Of a stretch of 64,000 nt of DNA, positions 36,687-45,439 are shown piece after piece. Each line of letters begins with the position of its first letter. Within the stretch, counting starts at the first letter, position 1. A program made the translations under genes and the position numbers. The notes beneath the pieces were generated by a model. The model searched no databases. It was not told the DNA's origin and saw only the letters and a list, made by a program, of their open reading frames with translations. This DNA is from HyVt-477 sp965224605 (GTDB lineage Bacteria > Pseudomonadota > Gammaproteobacteria > Thiotrichales > Thiotrichaceae), in assembly GCA_965224605.1 (NCBI GenBank), contig CBDCZP010000002.1, forward strand, positions 124,001 to 188,000. The letters are read 5' to 3'.

Positions 36687-38336
36687 ATGTCGCGATTTCT
36701 TATTATTTCAACGTTACTCTTATTGTCTTGTTTTACGCATGTTGTGTCTGCAAATTCTAATAAGACCCTATTGAATCAGATCAATGTGATCAGACAAGAA
36801 GCTAGAATGACGCCACTTGCTTATTCAAAAGCTTTAACCCAAGCATCACAAAATCACGCTAATTATTTGTCTCGACATGTTAGCGGGCCATCAAAAGTTA
36901 ATCTACATGCAGAAAAAAAAGCACTAGCAGGTTTTAGTGGAGAGCATGCGTGGGAGCGAGCACAGCGCATCGGCTATCCATCAAAAAGTGTGAAAGAAAA
37001 TATTAGTGCAGGAAACCAGGATGGTGAGTCATCCCTTGATGGCCTAATGTCGGGAATCTATCATCGCTTTACCTTTCTGGATTTCCTTATCGACACCATT
37101 GGGTATGGTGTTGCTTCCGGGCGTTCTGATTATAATTCTTATGTGTACAACATGGGACGCAAGGATATGGAAAAGCTATGTTCTCAACGTCCTAAACACG
37201 CCACACCTCAAAAAGGCTTCGACTGTTTGGGAACCATCGTTAACGCCGATTATATGAAAAAAGCCTGTGCGGTTATTCCAGCCGAGGCTATTTATCAAGC
37301 ACCTTATCCCATCCGTTGCACCAATGGTAAGCTATTACAATCTCGTTATATGGATAACATTTGTCGAACACAGCCTGCGGAAATAAAGCTTAGAGGTCAC
37401 GGTTCATATTTAGAAATCTGTGAACCCACAATAAAGGTGAGTGCTGACTGGTTTGAAAAAACTTGCCGTTCCAATGACCGCAGCATCATACATAATGGCG
37501 AGACTCGCTATTACGAAATGTGTGACAAGAAAAAGCGAGTCTATGAGAGTTGGTTTAAAAACTACTGCCAAGCGGCTTCCTCAACTGATCAAAATATGGA
37601 TGCTTCCAGTTATTTACAATTGTGCAATTCTGATTTTAAAGTGAATAAACAGCATTCAGATCAATTGGATCAGCAGCATTTCAAGCGTAATCCCGATTAT
37701 GTGATTTGGCCGTCTGCTGGTGCAAGAGAAGTAACCCCCGTCTTCTTTGAAGAAGAGCCTGACCCATTACCGGATTTAAGTGTGAGTGGTTATCCACTCT
37801 CATTACATTTTAATCCCGGTAAGGTAAAAACGATTAGCTTAAGAAATTTTAAGCTGGAAAAAGTGATAAATAATAAAACTAGCCTGAAGATAAAAAACAT
37901 CCGGGAAATTAATCAAAAGACGGATCCACAGAAAAATTTTACCAAGCTACAATTTGCCTGGTTTCCCTTGCAAAGACTAGACTGGAATAGCTTCTATCGA
38001 GCCAGTGTGACAGCTACTATTAATGGTAGGCAACGTGAGATTAGGTGGGCTTTTAAGACCAAATCAGTAGCTGAGCCGATATTAACGATTGCTCCTCAGC
38101 AGTCTACGGTAACGGTTCCTGAAGGAAAGTGGTTTACGCTGTATTTCGCCCCCAATAAACGCGTTCCTCATCCCTTAAAAAACATTAACTTAAGTTGGCT
38201 GGGTGTAGGCAAAGCTGAATCAGACATAATAGATTCAAATACCGTACAAGTGCGGTTCAATCATACGGCTTGTCAGGCCTTCTACTTAACTATGTCACAG
38301 GGTAGGAAGCTACTGCTCAATTCCTGTGCTCGCTAG
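36687..38336 (+). CDS. CAP-domain secreted protein with Cys-rich repeats
   Basis: A 549-residue exported protein. The ATG at 36687 gives a clean Sec signal, MSRFLIISTLLLLSCFTHVVSA; a TTG 36 bases upstream would only add a polar tail. Residues about 30-170 form a CAP/SCP domain (LLNQINVIRQEARMTPL, ENISAGN, DTIGYGVASG). Residues about 180-319 hold four units of about 34 residues, each with two Cys in the pattern V-x3-(Y/W)-(M/F)-x3-C then Y-x3-C. The C-terminal 220 residues are beta-rich and Ig-like, with the pattern VTATINGRQREIRWAFKTKS. Bacterial CAP proteins act at the envelope; this combination is unfamiliar to me. Confidence 0.8.
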   Translation: MSRFLIISTLLLLSCFTHVVSANSNKTLLNQINVIRQEARMTPLAYSKALTQASQNHANYLSRHVSGPSKVNLHAEKKALAGFSGEHAWERAQRIGYPSKSVKENISAGNQDGESSLDGLMSGIYHRFTFLDFLIDTIGYGVASGRSDYNSYVYNMGRKDMEKLCSQRPKHATPQKGFDCLGTIVNADYMKKACAVIPAEAIYQAPYPIRCTNGKLLQSRYMDNICRTQPAEIKLRGHGSYLEICEPTIKVSADWFEKTCRSNDRSIIHNGETRYYEMCDKKKRVYESWFKNYCQAASSTDQNMDASSYLQLCNSDFKVNKQHSDQLDQQHFKRNPDYVIWPSAGAREVTPVFFEEEPDPLPDLSVSGYPLSLHFNPGKVKTISLRNFKLEKVINNKTSLKIKNIREINQKTDPQKNFTKLQFAWFPLQRLDWNSFYRASVTATINGRQREIRWAFKTKSVAEPILTIAPQQSTVTVPEGKWFTLYFAPNKRVPHPLKNINLSWLGVGKAESDIIDSNTVQVRFNHTACQAFYLTMSQGRKLLLNSCAR

Positions 38337-38378
38337 AAGAAACAGATTTTAAAATAGTATTTTTCACTGTTTTTCCCA

Positions 38379-39065
38379 TTATGTGGATTCTGATAACAAT
38401 AGGTTTTGTAACCCTTTAGGTTGAATCAATTCAATATTCCCGCGTTTTAATTGTATCCAGTGATTAACTTCAAACCTTTTTAAATGTCTCGATACCACTT
38501 CTCGGACAGTGCCAATTTCTGACGCTAATTCTTGATGAGTGATACTGATGATGAGGTTTTTCTTACCTAATTGAAGGAGGGTTTTAGCCAATTGGTAATC
38601 AATGGAGGACGAACACATCATCTCCATTCGGGCAATAACATCGGTGAGCCTTTTGCTGAATGTTGAAAATACAAACTTACGGAAGATCAATGAACTTTCG
38701 AGTGTTTCATGAAATATCTTGGCAGGTATGGCTATCAAGATAGCATCAGTTTCGGTAATACCTTCCACTGGAAAGTTATCACCGCTAAACAAACACGAAG
38801 TGGTTAGAACGCAATCATCGCCAGGGTTGACATGATAGAGAACAACTTCTCTACCTGATTTCGTCATAAATTGTATGCGTAGACGCCCTTCAGCTACAAG
38901 AAGGTATTCATGACAACTATCCCCAGGTACTAAAATTCTTTGCTTAGCCGCAACACTTATTGCTTTACTCTGCTTAGAAAGCTGTCGAACTCGCTCGTCA
39001 TCGCAGTTAAAAAGTGATGAAAAGCTGTGCTTCCATATTTGTTCACATCTAGTAGAACTATTCAT
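38379..39065 (-). CDS. Crp/Fnr-family transcriptional regulator
   Basis: A 228-residue regulator with an N-terminal cyclic-nucleotide-binding-like beta domain (LVAEGRLRIQF, VNPGDDCVLT) and a C-terminal winged helix (ITHQELASEIGTVREVVSRHLKRF). There is no N-terminal Cys cluster as in Fnr. The nucleotide-binding Arg/Ser signature of Crp is not evident, so the ligand is unknown. It faces the CAP gene convergently; target genes cannot be named. Confidence 0.88.
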   Translation of the reverse strand: MNSSTRCEQIWKHSFSSLFNCDDERVRQLSKQSKAISVAAKQRILVPGDSCHEYLLVAEGRLRIQFMTKSGREVVLYHVNPGDDCVLTTSCLFSGDNFPVEGITETDAILIAIPAKIFHETLESSLIFRKFVFSTFSKRLTDVIARMEMMCSSSIDYQLAKTLLQLGKKNLIISITHQELASEIGTVREVVSRHLKRFEVNHWIQLKRGNIELIQPKGLQNLLLSEST

Positions 39066-39251
39066 AGAGATGGCTGCTTATGAGGATTGAGAAGGATTGA
39101 ATATTTTACGTATGAACTTGATATTGGATGCAGGGTGAGGACTTAAGAAAGCATTAATGAGTTGTCGTTCAGAATGCATACCTATTTTGGATGCTAACTC
39201 ATTAAGTCTAGATGGAATTTATCTAAGTAGAGTTCATAATCTTTGGATAGA

Positions 39252-39287
39252 AAAATCGACCAATAGTTGTAGCTATTGATCGATTTA
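39252..39287 (-). terminator. Terminator of the DUF1566 lipoprotein gene
   Basis: On the minus strand the stem AATCGATCAATAG pairs with CTATTGGTCGATT (one mismatch) and is followed by a T-run (TTTTTCTA). It lies about 75 bases after the stop of the lipoprotein gene at 39361. A second hairpin, GGCGAATTAG/CTAATTCGCC, lies at 39290-39328 between them. Confidence 0.6.
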
Positions 39288-39360
39288 TTGGCGAATTAGC
39301 GACTGCTTGGATCAGTGACTAATTCGCCTATTTGCAAAATGCAAATGGGGTGCTGTGGTG

Positions 39361-40476
39361 TTACGGGGTTGTTATATCCCGTACGCATCTAACGCCAGAA
39401 GGTACAGAATTTCCATTCACTGTCATTCCAGCCTGAGTGGTTGATAGCTCGTCGCCCGTAGTAGCATTTGGGAAGGCAGCGGCTACAGCAGCATTTTGGA
39501 AGCTATTGCTAATACCATTTTCAGTTCTCACGTAATTGGTAGTACTGACGTTGGCTGGACATCCAGCAATAAGGTATTTCAAAGATACACCACTAGTGGT
39601 TGACGTAGTGATAATGATCGTTGATAACTCATCTGCGGTAGGTGCCCGCCAATCATCGTGTCCCGCAAATTGCTGATCTTCACAGCGAGACTGGGTGCCA
39701 CCTAATACGGCTGGATCAGCTGAAGGATCAGTAGGGCCAACAGCGCCAGGGGAGACACATCCATCGCCATTGGAGTCTAGTGCAACCTGATTGATCCATT
39801 CTAGATTAGAAACAGTATCTATTAAAGTTTTTGACCCATCATTAGCAGCCTCTGCACGTGCAAAGGTGAATCTGCTTTGAGGCGTTTCTTCTATGCCGTC
39901 TCGAACACATCTAACTCCAGCAGGAAAAGCACCATTTAACCCTGCAAATGTATCCGCAAGAAGACCACCTGCAGCAACATTAGCAAACGAACTGCTAGTT
40001 ACAGCAGCATTGTCATTTTCTGTTCGAACCACTCCATCGGTTCCTACTAAAGCAGGACAAGCTGCAACTAAATAATTCATGGCGACACCTGCTGCTGTAG
40101 CTGACTCAATTAAATCTGTTAGTTCCGCAGCTGTTGGTGCACGCCAATCGTTAAAACCTCCGAATGTTTGTGTGGTACAACGCCCGAATGCCTGACCTAC
40201 CTCAATAGGGCCTACATTTCCAGGGGATACGCAGCCATCACCATTTGGATCAAGAGTAGTATCATTTATCCATGATATGTTATTAGTGCTATCAATCAAT
40301 ATTTCACCTCCATTCACATTAGGAGAGGTATCGACTGAGTTAAATCGAGCAGGAGTTGGGGTTGTAGGAGCAGTTGGGGTTGTTGTAGTAGGAGTTGAAT
40401 CGTTGTCACTGTGACATGAAACTAGCGTCAAACTAGCAAGCGCTGTAAGAATAGCAAGGCTAAGTGGTTTTTTCAT
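39361..40476 (-). CDS. DUF1566 (Lcl C-terminal) lipoprotein, duplicated domain
   Basis: A 371-residue lipoprotein. The ATG at 40476, with GAGGTAATT upstream, gives MKKPLSLAILTALASLTLVSC with lipobox LVSC and a Thr/Pro-rich spacer. Two domains of about 150 residues follow, each with the pattern W-I-N...DxNGDGCVSPG...DWRAPTA-x-EL...GVRCVRD. DWRAPTA is the DUF1566 signature. These domains occur in surface lectin-like or adhesion proteins. The frame extends upstream to 40563 without a better start. Confidence 0.83.
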   Translation of the reverse strand: MKKPLSLAILTALASLTLVSCHSDNDSTPTTTTPTAPTTPTPARFNSVDTSPNVNGGEILIDSTNNISWINDTTLDPNGDGCVSPGNVGPIEVGQAFGRCTTQTFGGFNDWRAPTAAELTDLIESATAAGVAMNYLVAACPALVGTDGVVRTENDNAAVTSSSFANVAAGGLLADTFAGLNGAFPAGVRCVRDGIEETPQSRFTFARAEAANDGSKTLIDTVSNLEWINQVALDSNGDGCVSPGAVGPTDPSADPAVLGGTQSRCEDQQFAGHDDWRAPTADELSTIIITTSTTSGVSLKYLIAGCPANVSTTNYVRTENGISNSFQNAAVAAAFPNATTGDELSTTQAGMTVNGNSVPSGVRCVRDITTP

Positions 40477-40668
40477 AATTACCTCTAATAGATTACATGA
40501 ATACAAATATATTCGAGGTAAGAGGCTATTAAAAAATGTCTTGTTTTTCAGTGACTGAGTCACACATAGAGAGTTGTTTTATGAAAAACCATTGACTCTG
40601 TTGATTCTATCAATGTCTACAAACACTACACATATAAAAGTACGTTGATGAATTAGACATCTTTAAAA

Positions 40669-42642
40669 TCAGAAAAACAAGCTCATCATAATCATCATGA
40701 CTGTCAAGAACAGCACGGTCATGATACTTCCCGCTTTAATGAAATCAGGAACACGATAGCCACCTGGCCCCATAATCAAAGCATTGACTTGATGGGTTGG
40801 AATCAGGAAAGAGTTTGATGTCGCAATCGCAACGGTTAGCGCAAATACTGCTGGATTCGCACCCACACCAATAGCAATATTAACCGCCAGCGGTACTAAC
40901 AACACCGTCGCCCCGACGTTAGACATGACTAAAGTAAAGAAGGTTGCTAACAACGCTATGGCTAATTGAATGACCCAAATAGGCATCTCACCAACAACCA
41001 GTATGGTTTGATCAGCTATCCATTTTGCGGTGCCAGATTGTTCTACCGCCAGACCTAGTGGAATTAAACTGGCGAGTAAAAAAACGGTTTTCCAGGAAAC
41101 AGCACGATAAGCTTCATCAATATTAATAACACCTGAAAGCACCATGCCGATGGCACCTGTTAGCAAAGCTACCGACAAACGAATATCAGTAAACAACACC
41201 ATCGAAAGCGCAATAGCGAAAAAGAATAAAGCCCAACCTACTTTTTGTGGGCGCATTTCTTCACGCGGATATTCCGTCGTGATTACCACAAAATTACGAT
41301 TCTTTTCAAGCCTCGCCAGTGAGTCCCAATCGGTATGAACAACTAACGTATCACCGGATATAAACGGCTTGTTACGAATGTCATCGCCTTCATGCATGGT
41401 CTCGCCATTGCGATGCAAGCCGACCATGGCTACACCGTAAGTCTTGCGCATCCATATATCACGAGCGCTTTTGCCAATTAATTTAGATCCTGGCGGGATA
41501 ACAATCTCGGCAATTCCTGCCTTGTTGCTTGCCAAATCTTCGGCAAAGGTTCGTAACACATCCCGCTTTTTTAGGTTAAAAGTATCTATAAAGTGATTTA
41601 AGTCCTTGGGTTCTGCGACGACGCCCAAAACCATTCCCGCACTGATTCCTGTATCGCGGTCTAATGCACCTGGGCCAATACGTGTACCTTGACCAGAAAG
41701 CTTGGTCGCAATGATCCGTATCCGATATTGTGTTTCTATATCATCCAGATGGTTGTTAATTATCTCGCTATCATCGGTTACCACGACTTCATACAGTTCG
41801 TAATCAAGATCATACACATCATGGAAATATTGCATGGAGTCAGACGATTCTGTATTACTGGCATTGTCATGTCTAGGCAACACGAAGCGCCCCGCAATCA
41901 CGAAGTAAAGAATACCTGTAATAATCAAAGCAGCACCAATAGGGGTAACTGAGAAGAGTCCCCACGTGTCCATTTGTTGCGCCGCTGGCAATGTGGTATT
42001 GGAGGTTTCGATCAAGTCATTTAACAAAATGAGCGGGGATGAGCCGATCATAGTCATCGTACCGCCGAGAATAGCGGTGAAACCCATAGGCATTAGCAAA
42101 CGCGACATGGGTACGCCAGAACGAGCGGAAATACGTGATACAACGGGTAGAAACAGAGCAGCGGCTCCTACGTTTTGCATAAAAGAAGATATAAAACCAA
42201 CCGTACTGGAAACAATAGGAATAATTCGTTTTTCAGAAGTACCGCCCATTTTCAGAATAAAGGCTGCCACTTTTGTCATAAGTCCCGTCTTGTCCAGGCC
42301 AGCACCAATGATCATCACAGCTATAATAGAAATCACGGCATTACTAGAAAAACCATCAAACAAATGTTTGTTATCAACCAGGCCTTTTTCCAACCCCATA
42401 TAAGGCGCAAACAAGCTACTTAACCCTAGCAAGACCATCACACTAACAGCGGCTATATCCACATCAACAATTTCAAAGGCAAACAAATAAATAGTTAACA
42501 CTAATAGCGCAACGACCCATGCCACCTCAACTGAAGGGGCTACCAAGACTAAAAATACCGTAAGCACTGCAAAAATTGACAGCGAAGGGAGTCTTTTTAT
42601 AAGGGGTTCAATGTTGTTTAATAGGTTCGATTGGTTGCCCAT
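40669..42642 (-). CDS. SLC13/DASS-family anion transporter with TrkA_C domains
   Basis: A 657-residue permease. I choose the ATG at 42642 (MGNQSNLL) with an AGGAAAGCAGGC-type site upstream; the frame opens at 42750. About twelve membrane helices are split by a cytoplasmic insert (about residues 240-430) that holds two TrkA_C-like regulatory domains, visible as VVTDDSEIINNHLDDIETQYRI and the VIPPGSKLIGKSARD segment. C-terminal SNVGATVLLVPLAVNIA and ATSNSFLIPTHQVN match the substrate-binding SNT-like loops. Sulfate or a dicarboxylate is likely; which one is not evident. Confidence 0.87.
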   Translation of the reverse strand: MGNQSNLLNNIEPLIKRLPSLSIFAVLTVFLVLVAPSVEVAWVVALLVLTIYLFAFEIVDVDIAAVSVMVLLGLSSLFAPYMGLEKGLVDNKHLFDGFSSNAVISIIAVMIIGAGLDKTGLMTKVAAFILKMGGTSEKRIIPIVSSTVGFISSFMQNVGAAALFLPVVSRISARSGVPMSRLLMPMGFTAILGGTMTMIGSSPLILLNDLIETSNTTLPAAQQMDTWGLFSVTPIGAALIITGILYFVIAGRFVLPRHDNASNTESSDSMQYFHDVYDLDYELYEVVVTDDSEIINNHLDDIETQYRIRIIATKLSGQGTRIGPGALDRDTGISAGMVLGVVAEPKDLNHFIDTFNLKKRDVLRTFAEDLASNKAGIAEIVIPPGSKLIGKSARDIWMRKTYGVAMVGLHRNGETMHEGDDIRNKPFISGDTLVVHTDWDSLARLEKNRNFVVITTEYPREEMRPQKVGWALFFFAIALSMVLFTDIRLSVALLTGAIGMVLSGVINIDEAYRAVSWKTVFLLASLIPLGLAVEQSGTAKWIADQTILVVGEMPIWVIQLAIALLATFFTLVMSNVGATVLLVPLAVNIAIGVGANPAVFALTVAIATSNSFLIPTHQVNALIMGPGGYRVPDFIKAGSIMTVLFLTVMMIMMSLFF

Positions 42643-43149
42643 GCCTGCTTTCCTGAAGTGTGTTTTATACGGCCTTGATAGCGCTAAAAAAGGCGGGATG
42701 GTAACATGTACACTGGGGAATAATAGTGAATACCTATGGATAGTTGACATTCATTAATAAAATAATCGTATCGTACAAAAACTATGCTTCTATTCGATGC
42801 TCAAACGATGCATCCTTGTACAGATAAGTTGCGTATACAAGACTGTGAATGAAACCACAGCAACCAAATGCCGCTCCAAACATACATCAGAAGGCTCACT
42901 GTTATCTGCATTAATGACAGGTTCAGGGTTCAGTGAAGAAAAATGCGAGGATGAAAAATGAAGGGTAATAAATACTATACTTGGTTAGTTGCAGCCGATT
43001 TTTATAGTAATAGGCATTCTGGTTCAGTTGGATTTAATCAGGTTCCATTAAAGTTGCGAAGAAGTTATCTTTTGGTAGTAGTTTAAAACTATTTTAAAAA
43101 CCTACAGAGGTAGCACTTCGTAAAAATATTAAACTAAGGAGAACATAAA
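42643..43149. other. Divergent intergenic region upstream of hvfA
   Basis: The 507 bases between the SLC13 gene and hvfA. They should carry the promoter controlling the metallophore-like cluster. An inverted pair CTTGTA/TACAAG (42815-42820 and 42836-42841) is visible, but nothing I can name with confidence. A 42-codon frame at 42958-43086 is discussed under rejected items. The hvfA ribosome site, AAGGAG, stands about 8 bases before its ATG. Confidence 0.4.
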
Positions 43150-43608
43150 ATGATATCACGTAAAACAATGCTAACTATTGCAGTTAGCTCATCACTAGCG
43201 GGCGGTATAATCGCCTCTACTAATGCAACCGCAGCGGATAGTTTTTTAGATGCTGCTGCAAAACTGCTGGGAGTCACTGCTGATAGCCCTAATATTCACG
43301 CTAAAGAAGGCAAATGTGGCGAAGGTAAATGCGGCGGCAAGAAAGCAACCAAAGAAGCTAAGTGTGGAGGCGACAAAGCAGCTAAGGCGACCAAAGAAGC
43401 CAAATGTGGTGAAGGCAAGTGCGGTGGCGACAAAGCAACTAAGGCAACCAAAGAAGCCAAATGTGGTGAAGGCAAATGCGGCGGTGACAAAGCAGCTAAG
43501 GCAACCAAAGAAGCTAAATGTGGTGAAGGTAAGTGCGGTGGCGACAAAGCAACTAAGGCAACCAAAGAAGCTAAGTGTGGTGAAGGTAAGTGCGGTGGTA
43601 GTAAATAA
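43150..43608 (+). CDS. hvfA: HvfA/BufA-type RiPP precursor with EGKCG repeats
   Basis: A 152-residue exported precursor. A Sec signal (residues 1 to about 28, ending NATA) is followed by a short leader-like stretch (SFLDAAAKLLGV) and then a Cys/Gly/Lys-rich tail. By count there are six EGKCG and five EAKCG motifs, 11 cysteines in all. Homologous Haemophilus HvfA has EGKCG cysteines converted to oxazolone/thioamide groups that bind copper(I); bufferins use the same chemistry against copper stress. The DUF692 and DUF2063 genes downstream are the expected modification pair. The strong AAGGAG site before the ATG supports the start. Confidence 0.88.
   Translation: MISRKTMLTIAVSSSLAGGIIASTNATAADSFLDAAAKLLGVTADSPNIHAKEGKCGEGKCGGKKATKEAKCGGDKAAKATKEAKCGEGKCGGDKATKATKEAKCGEGKCGGDKAAKATKEAKCGEGKCGGDKATKATKEAKCGEGKCGGSK
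43354..43605 (+). repeat. 57-bp tandem repeats in hvfA
   Basis: Units start at 43354 (short, 42 bp), 43396, 43453, 43510 (57 bp each) and 43567 (39 bp, ending at the stop). Each full unit encodes EAKCGEGKCGGDKAxKATK, where x alternates A, T, A, T along units two to five. The alternation suggests an earlier 114-bp duplication, or homogenisation between alternate units. Repeat number may vary between strains. Confidence 0.9.
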
Positions 43609-43979
43609 CTAACTAAACTTCCTGATATCCACTATTGATTTTCATATCAATAGTGGATGCATTAGACTGATACTGCTGTTTCACCGGTTTTTTATAAGTC
43701 AAAAATTCCCTGATTACCCAATTGTCTGAGTTGTTGTTAAACTCATCTTAATAACAATAGTTTATGTTTCTTTAAGGTTGCAAATAGGTGTACGAGTACC
43801 GCACCCTTCGACACGCTCAGGGTACTGCTACAGTAGTGCCCTGAGAACTTGTGCTTGAGCTTGCCGAAGTATGTCGGATATGACGAAAGACCGGCGCTCA
43901 CCTATAGATGATAAGCTTAGACAACTGGGTAATCAGGAAAAATTTTAAGATAAGAGCTATTCATAACAAGAGGAACGAT
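43609..43979. other. hvfA-doxX intergenic region with hairpin and REP-like palindrome
   Basis: These 371 bases split the precursor from the enzyme genes. A perfect 13-bp stem (ATCCACTATTGAT, 43627-43639, with 43646-43658) lies just after the hvfA stop with no U-tract. A larger imperfect palindrome, CCCTTCGACACGCTCAGGG against CCCTGAG...GCTTGCCGAAG, lies at about 43803-43868. A sequence near 43910-43935 (AACTGGGTAATCAGG) is the inverse of CCTGATTACCCAATT near 43709, giving a third long-range pairing. No ORF worth calling was seen. Confidence 0.55.
43627..43658 (+). promoter_or_regulatory. Hairpin after the hvfA stop
   Basis: Perfect 13-bp stem with a 6-base loop 18 bases beyond the hvfA stop. 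With no T-run, it fits an mRNA 3' stabiliser or partial attenuator that would leave more precursor than enzyme, rather than a full terminator. Confidence 0.45.
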
Positions 43980-44576
43980 ATGATGATTCAATTCGCCAAT
44001 TGGGCACAAAATATTCTGGATAAATTTCGCTCATTAGACTTTTTGGGTTCATTAGCATTACGCTTGTATTTGGTTCCTATCTTTTGGATGGCAGGTACAA
44101 AAAAACTCGCCAACATGGAAAGCACCATTGCCTGGTTTGGAAATCCGGACTGGGGTCTAGGGTTGCCTTTCCCCGAAGTGATGGCTTGGGCTGCGACATT
44201 AACCGAGCTTGGCGGCGCCATTTTTTTACTGGTTGGTTTTGCCGTGCGTTGGATTTCTATTCCCCTGATGATTACCATGATGGTTGCGGCAGTGTCGGTT
44301 CATGCCAAAAATGGCTGGCTTGCAATTGCAGAAGGAAGTGGTTTCTTTTCATCAGACAGAACGGTCGGCGCCATTGAACGTCTGGACAAAGCGAAAGAAG
44401 TGTTAAAAGCCAATTCAAATTATGACTGGTTAACCGAGCATGGCAACCTGGTTGTTCTTAATAATGGCATTGAGTTCTCAGCGACTTATTTTATTATGCT
44501 ACTTGTGCTATTTTTCATAGGAGCTGGCAAGTATTTCAGTTTCGATTATTACATTAGCAAATGGTTTAGAAGTTAA
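43980..44576 (+). CDS. DoxX-family membrane protein of the Hvf/bufferin cluster
   Basis: A 198-residue DoxX-like protein. I choose the ATG at 43980, with AGAGGAACG upstream; the frame opens at 43908. DoxX features include LALRLYLVPIFWMAGTKKL, WFGNPDWGLGLPFP, and LTELGGAIFLLVGFAVR, with four membrane helices. DoxX genes accompany DUF692/DUF2063 clusters in many proteobacteria (sometimes HvfD/BufD), with a role in membrane redox or export that is not established. The next gene starts two bases after its stop, so the two are coupled. Confidence 0.87.
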   Translation: MMIQFANWAQNILDKFRSLDFLGSLALRLYLVPIFWMAGTKKLANMESTIAWFGNPDWGLGLPFPEVMAWAATLTELGGAIFLLVGFAVRWISIPLMITMMVAAVSVHAKNGWLAIAEGSGFFSSDRTVGAIERLDKAKEVLKANSNYDWLTEHGNLVVLNNGIEFSATYFIMLLVLFFIGAGKYFSFDYYISKWFRS

Positions 44577-44578
44577 GT

Positions 44579-45439
44579 ATGAAATCATATCCCGTAAACG
44601 GTGCAGGTCTAGGATTCCGCCGAGGACAACTCATGACAGAGCTGGAAGCAAATTTACCAGCCTCGATTGATTTTATGGAAGTCGCTCCGGAAAACTGGAT
44701 TCCAATGGGTAAATCCTTAACCAAAAGACTCAAGGCTTTTACCGAACAAGTCCCCTTTGTCACTCATGGTTTATCACTGTCCATCGGTGGTCCAACTCCG
44801 CTAGATACTGATTTTGTAAAAGAAGTTGGGACGTTCATGAAGGAACATGATATTCGCTGTTACAGCGAACATCTGAGTTATTGTTCTGACGATGGTCATT
44901 TGTACGATCTGCTACCCATCCCCTTTACAGAGGAGGCGGTGCATTATGTGGCAGACAGAATTCGTACCGTACAAGATATTCTTGAACAACGAATAGCCAT
45001 GGAAAATGTTTCTTTTTATGCCATGCCTTCAACAGAGCTAAGCGAGATTGAATTTGTAAATGCAGTCATTGAAGAAGCCGATTGTCATTTGCACCTGGAC
45101 ATCAATAACATATACGTCAACTCAATCAATCATCGCTATGATTCGGTGGATTACCTAAAACAACTGCCGGGTGACAGAATTGTTTACGCCCATATAGCCG
45201 GACATTATGAAGAAGCAGAGGATTTGATTGTCGATACTCATGGCGCCGACATTGTTGAAAGTGTTTGGGATTTACTGGATGTAGCTTATCAGGAATTTGG
45301 TGTGTTTCCCACGCTAGTGGAGCGTGACTTTAATATTCCCCCACTGGAAGTATTGATCAAAGAGGTCGAACGAGTGAAAGCCTATCAAGCGAAGTATGAA
45401 AGTATCGGCAAAGCAAAAGCGACAGGAACTCATGGCTAA
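44579..45439 (+). CDS. hvfB: DUF692 multinuclear iron enzyme (HvfB/BufB, MbnB-related)
   Basis: A 286-residue DUF692 TIM-barrel enzyme. Relatives (MbnB, HvfB) use a cluster of iron atoms and O2 to convert peptide Cys to oxazolone/thioamide. Expected metal ligands are all visible: Glu in FMEVAPENW, His in VTHGLSLSIGG, Glu and His in YSEHLSY, Glu in MENVSFY, Asp/Asn in HLDINNIYVN, His in AHIAGH and DTHGADI, and Glu/Asp in LVERDFNIPP. It is coupled to DoxX (2 bases) and overlaps the DUF2063 gene by 8 bases. Confidence 0.93.
   Translation: MKSYPVNGAGLGFRRGQLMTELEANLPASIDFMEVAPENWIPMGKSLTKRLKAFTEQVPFVTHGLSLSIGGPTPLDTDFVKEVGTFMKEHDIRCYSEHLSYCSDDGHLYDLLPIPFTEEAVHYVADRIRTVQDILEQRIAMENVSFYAMPSTELSEIEFVNAVIEEADCHLHLDINNIYVNSINHRYDSVDYLKQLPGDRIVYAHIAGHYEEAEDLIVDTHGADIVESVWDLLDVAYQEFGVFPTLVERDFNIPPLEVLIKEVERVKAYQAKYESIGKAKATGTHG

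Noticed and set aside
42958..43086. 42-codon frame (MKGNKYYTWLVAADF start) upstream of hvfA
   Set aside because: It has a GAGG upstream, but no recognisable family and no clear stop-start relation to hvfA. Too weak to call, though it may be a remnant or leader.
43354..43605. Repeats resembling a CRISPR array
   Set aside because: The units are contiguous coding repeats with no unique spacers and no cas genes.
43250..43612. Long frames over the hvfA repeats in another plus frame and on the minus strand (43296-43565)
   Set aside because: Tandem repeats without stops open all such frames by chance. Only the 43150 frame has a signal peptide, a ribosome site and family motifs.
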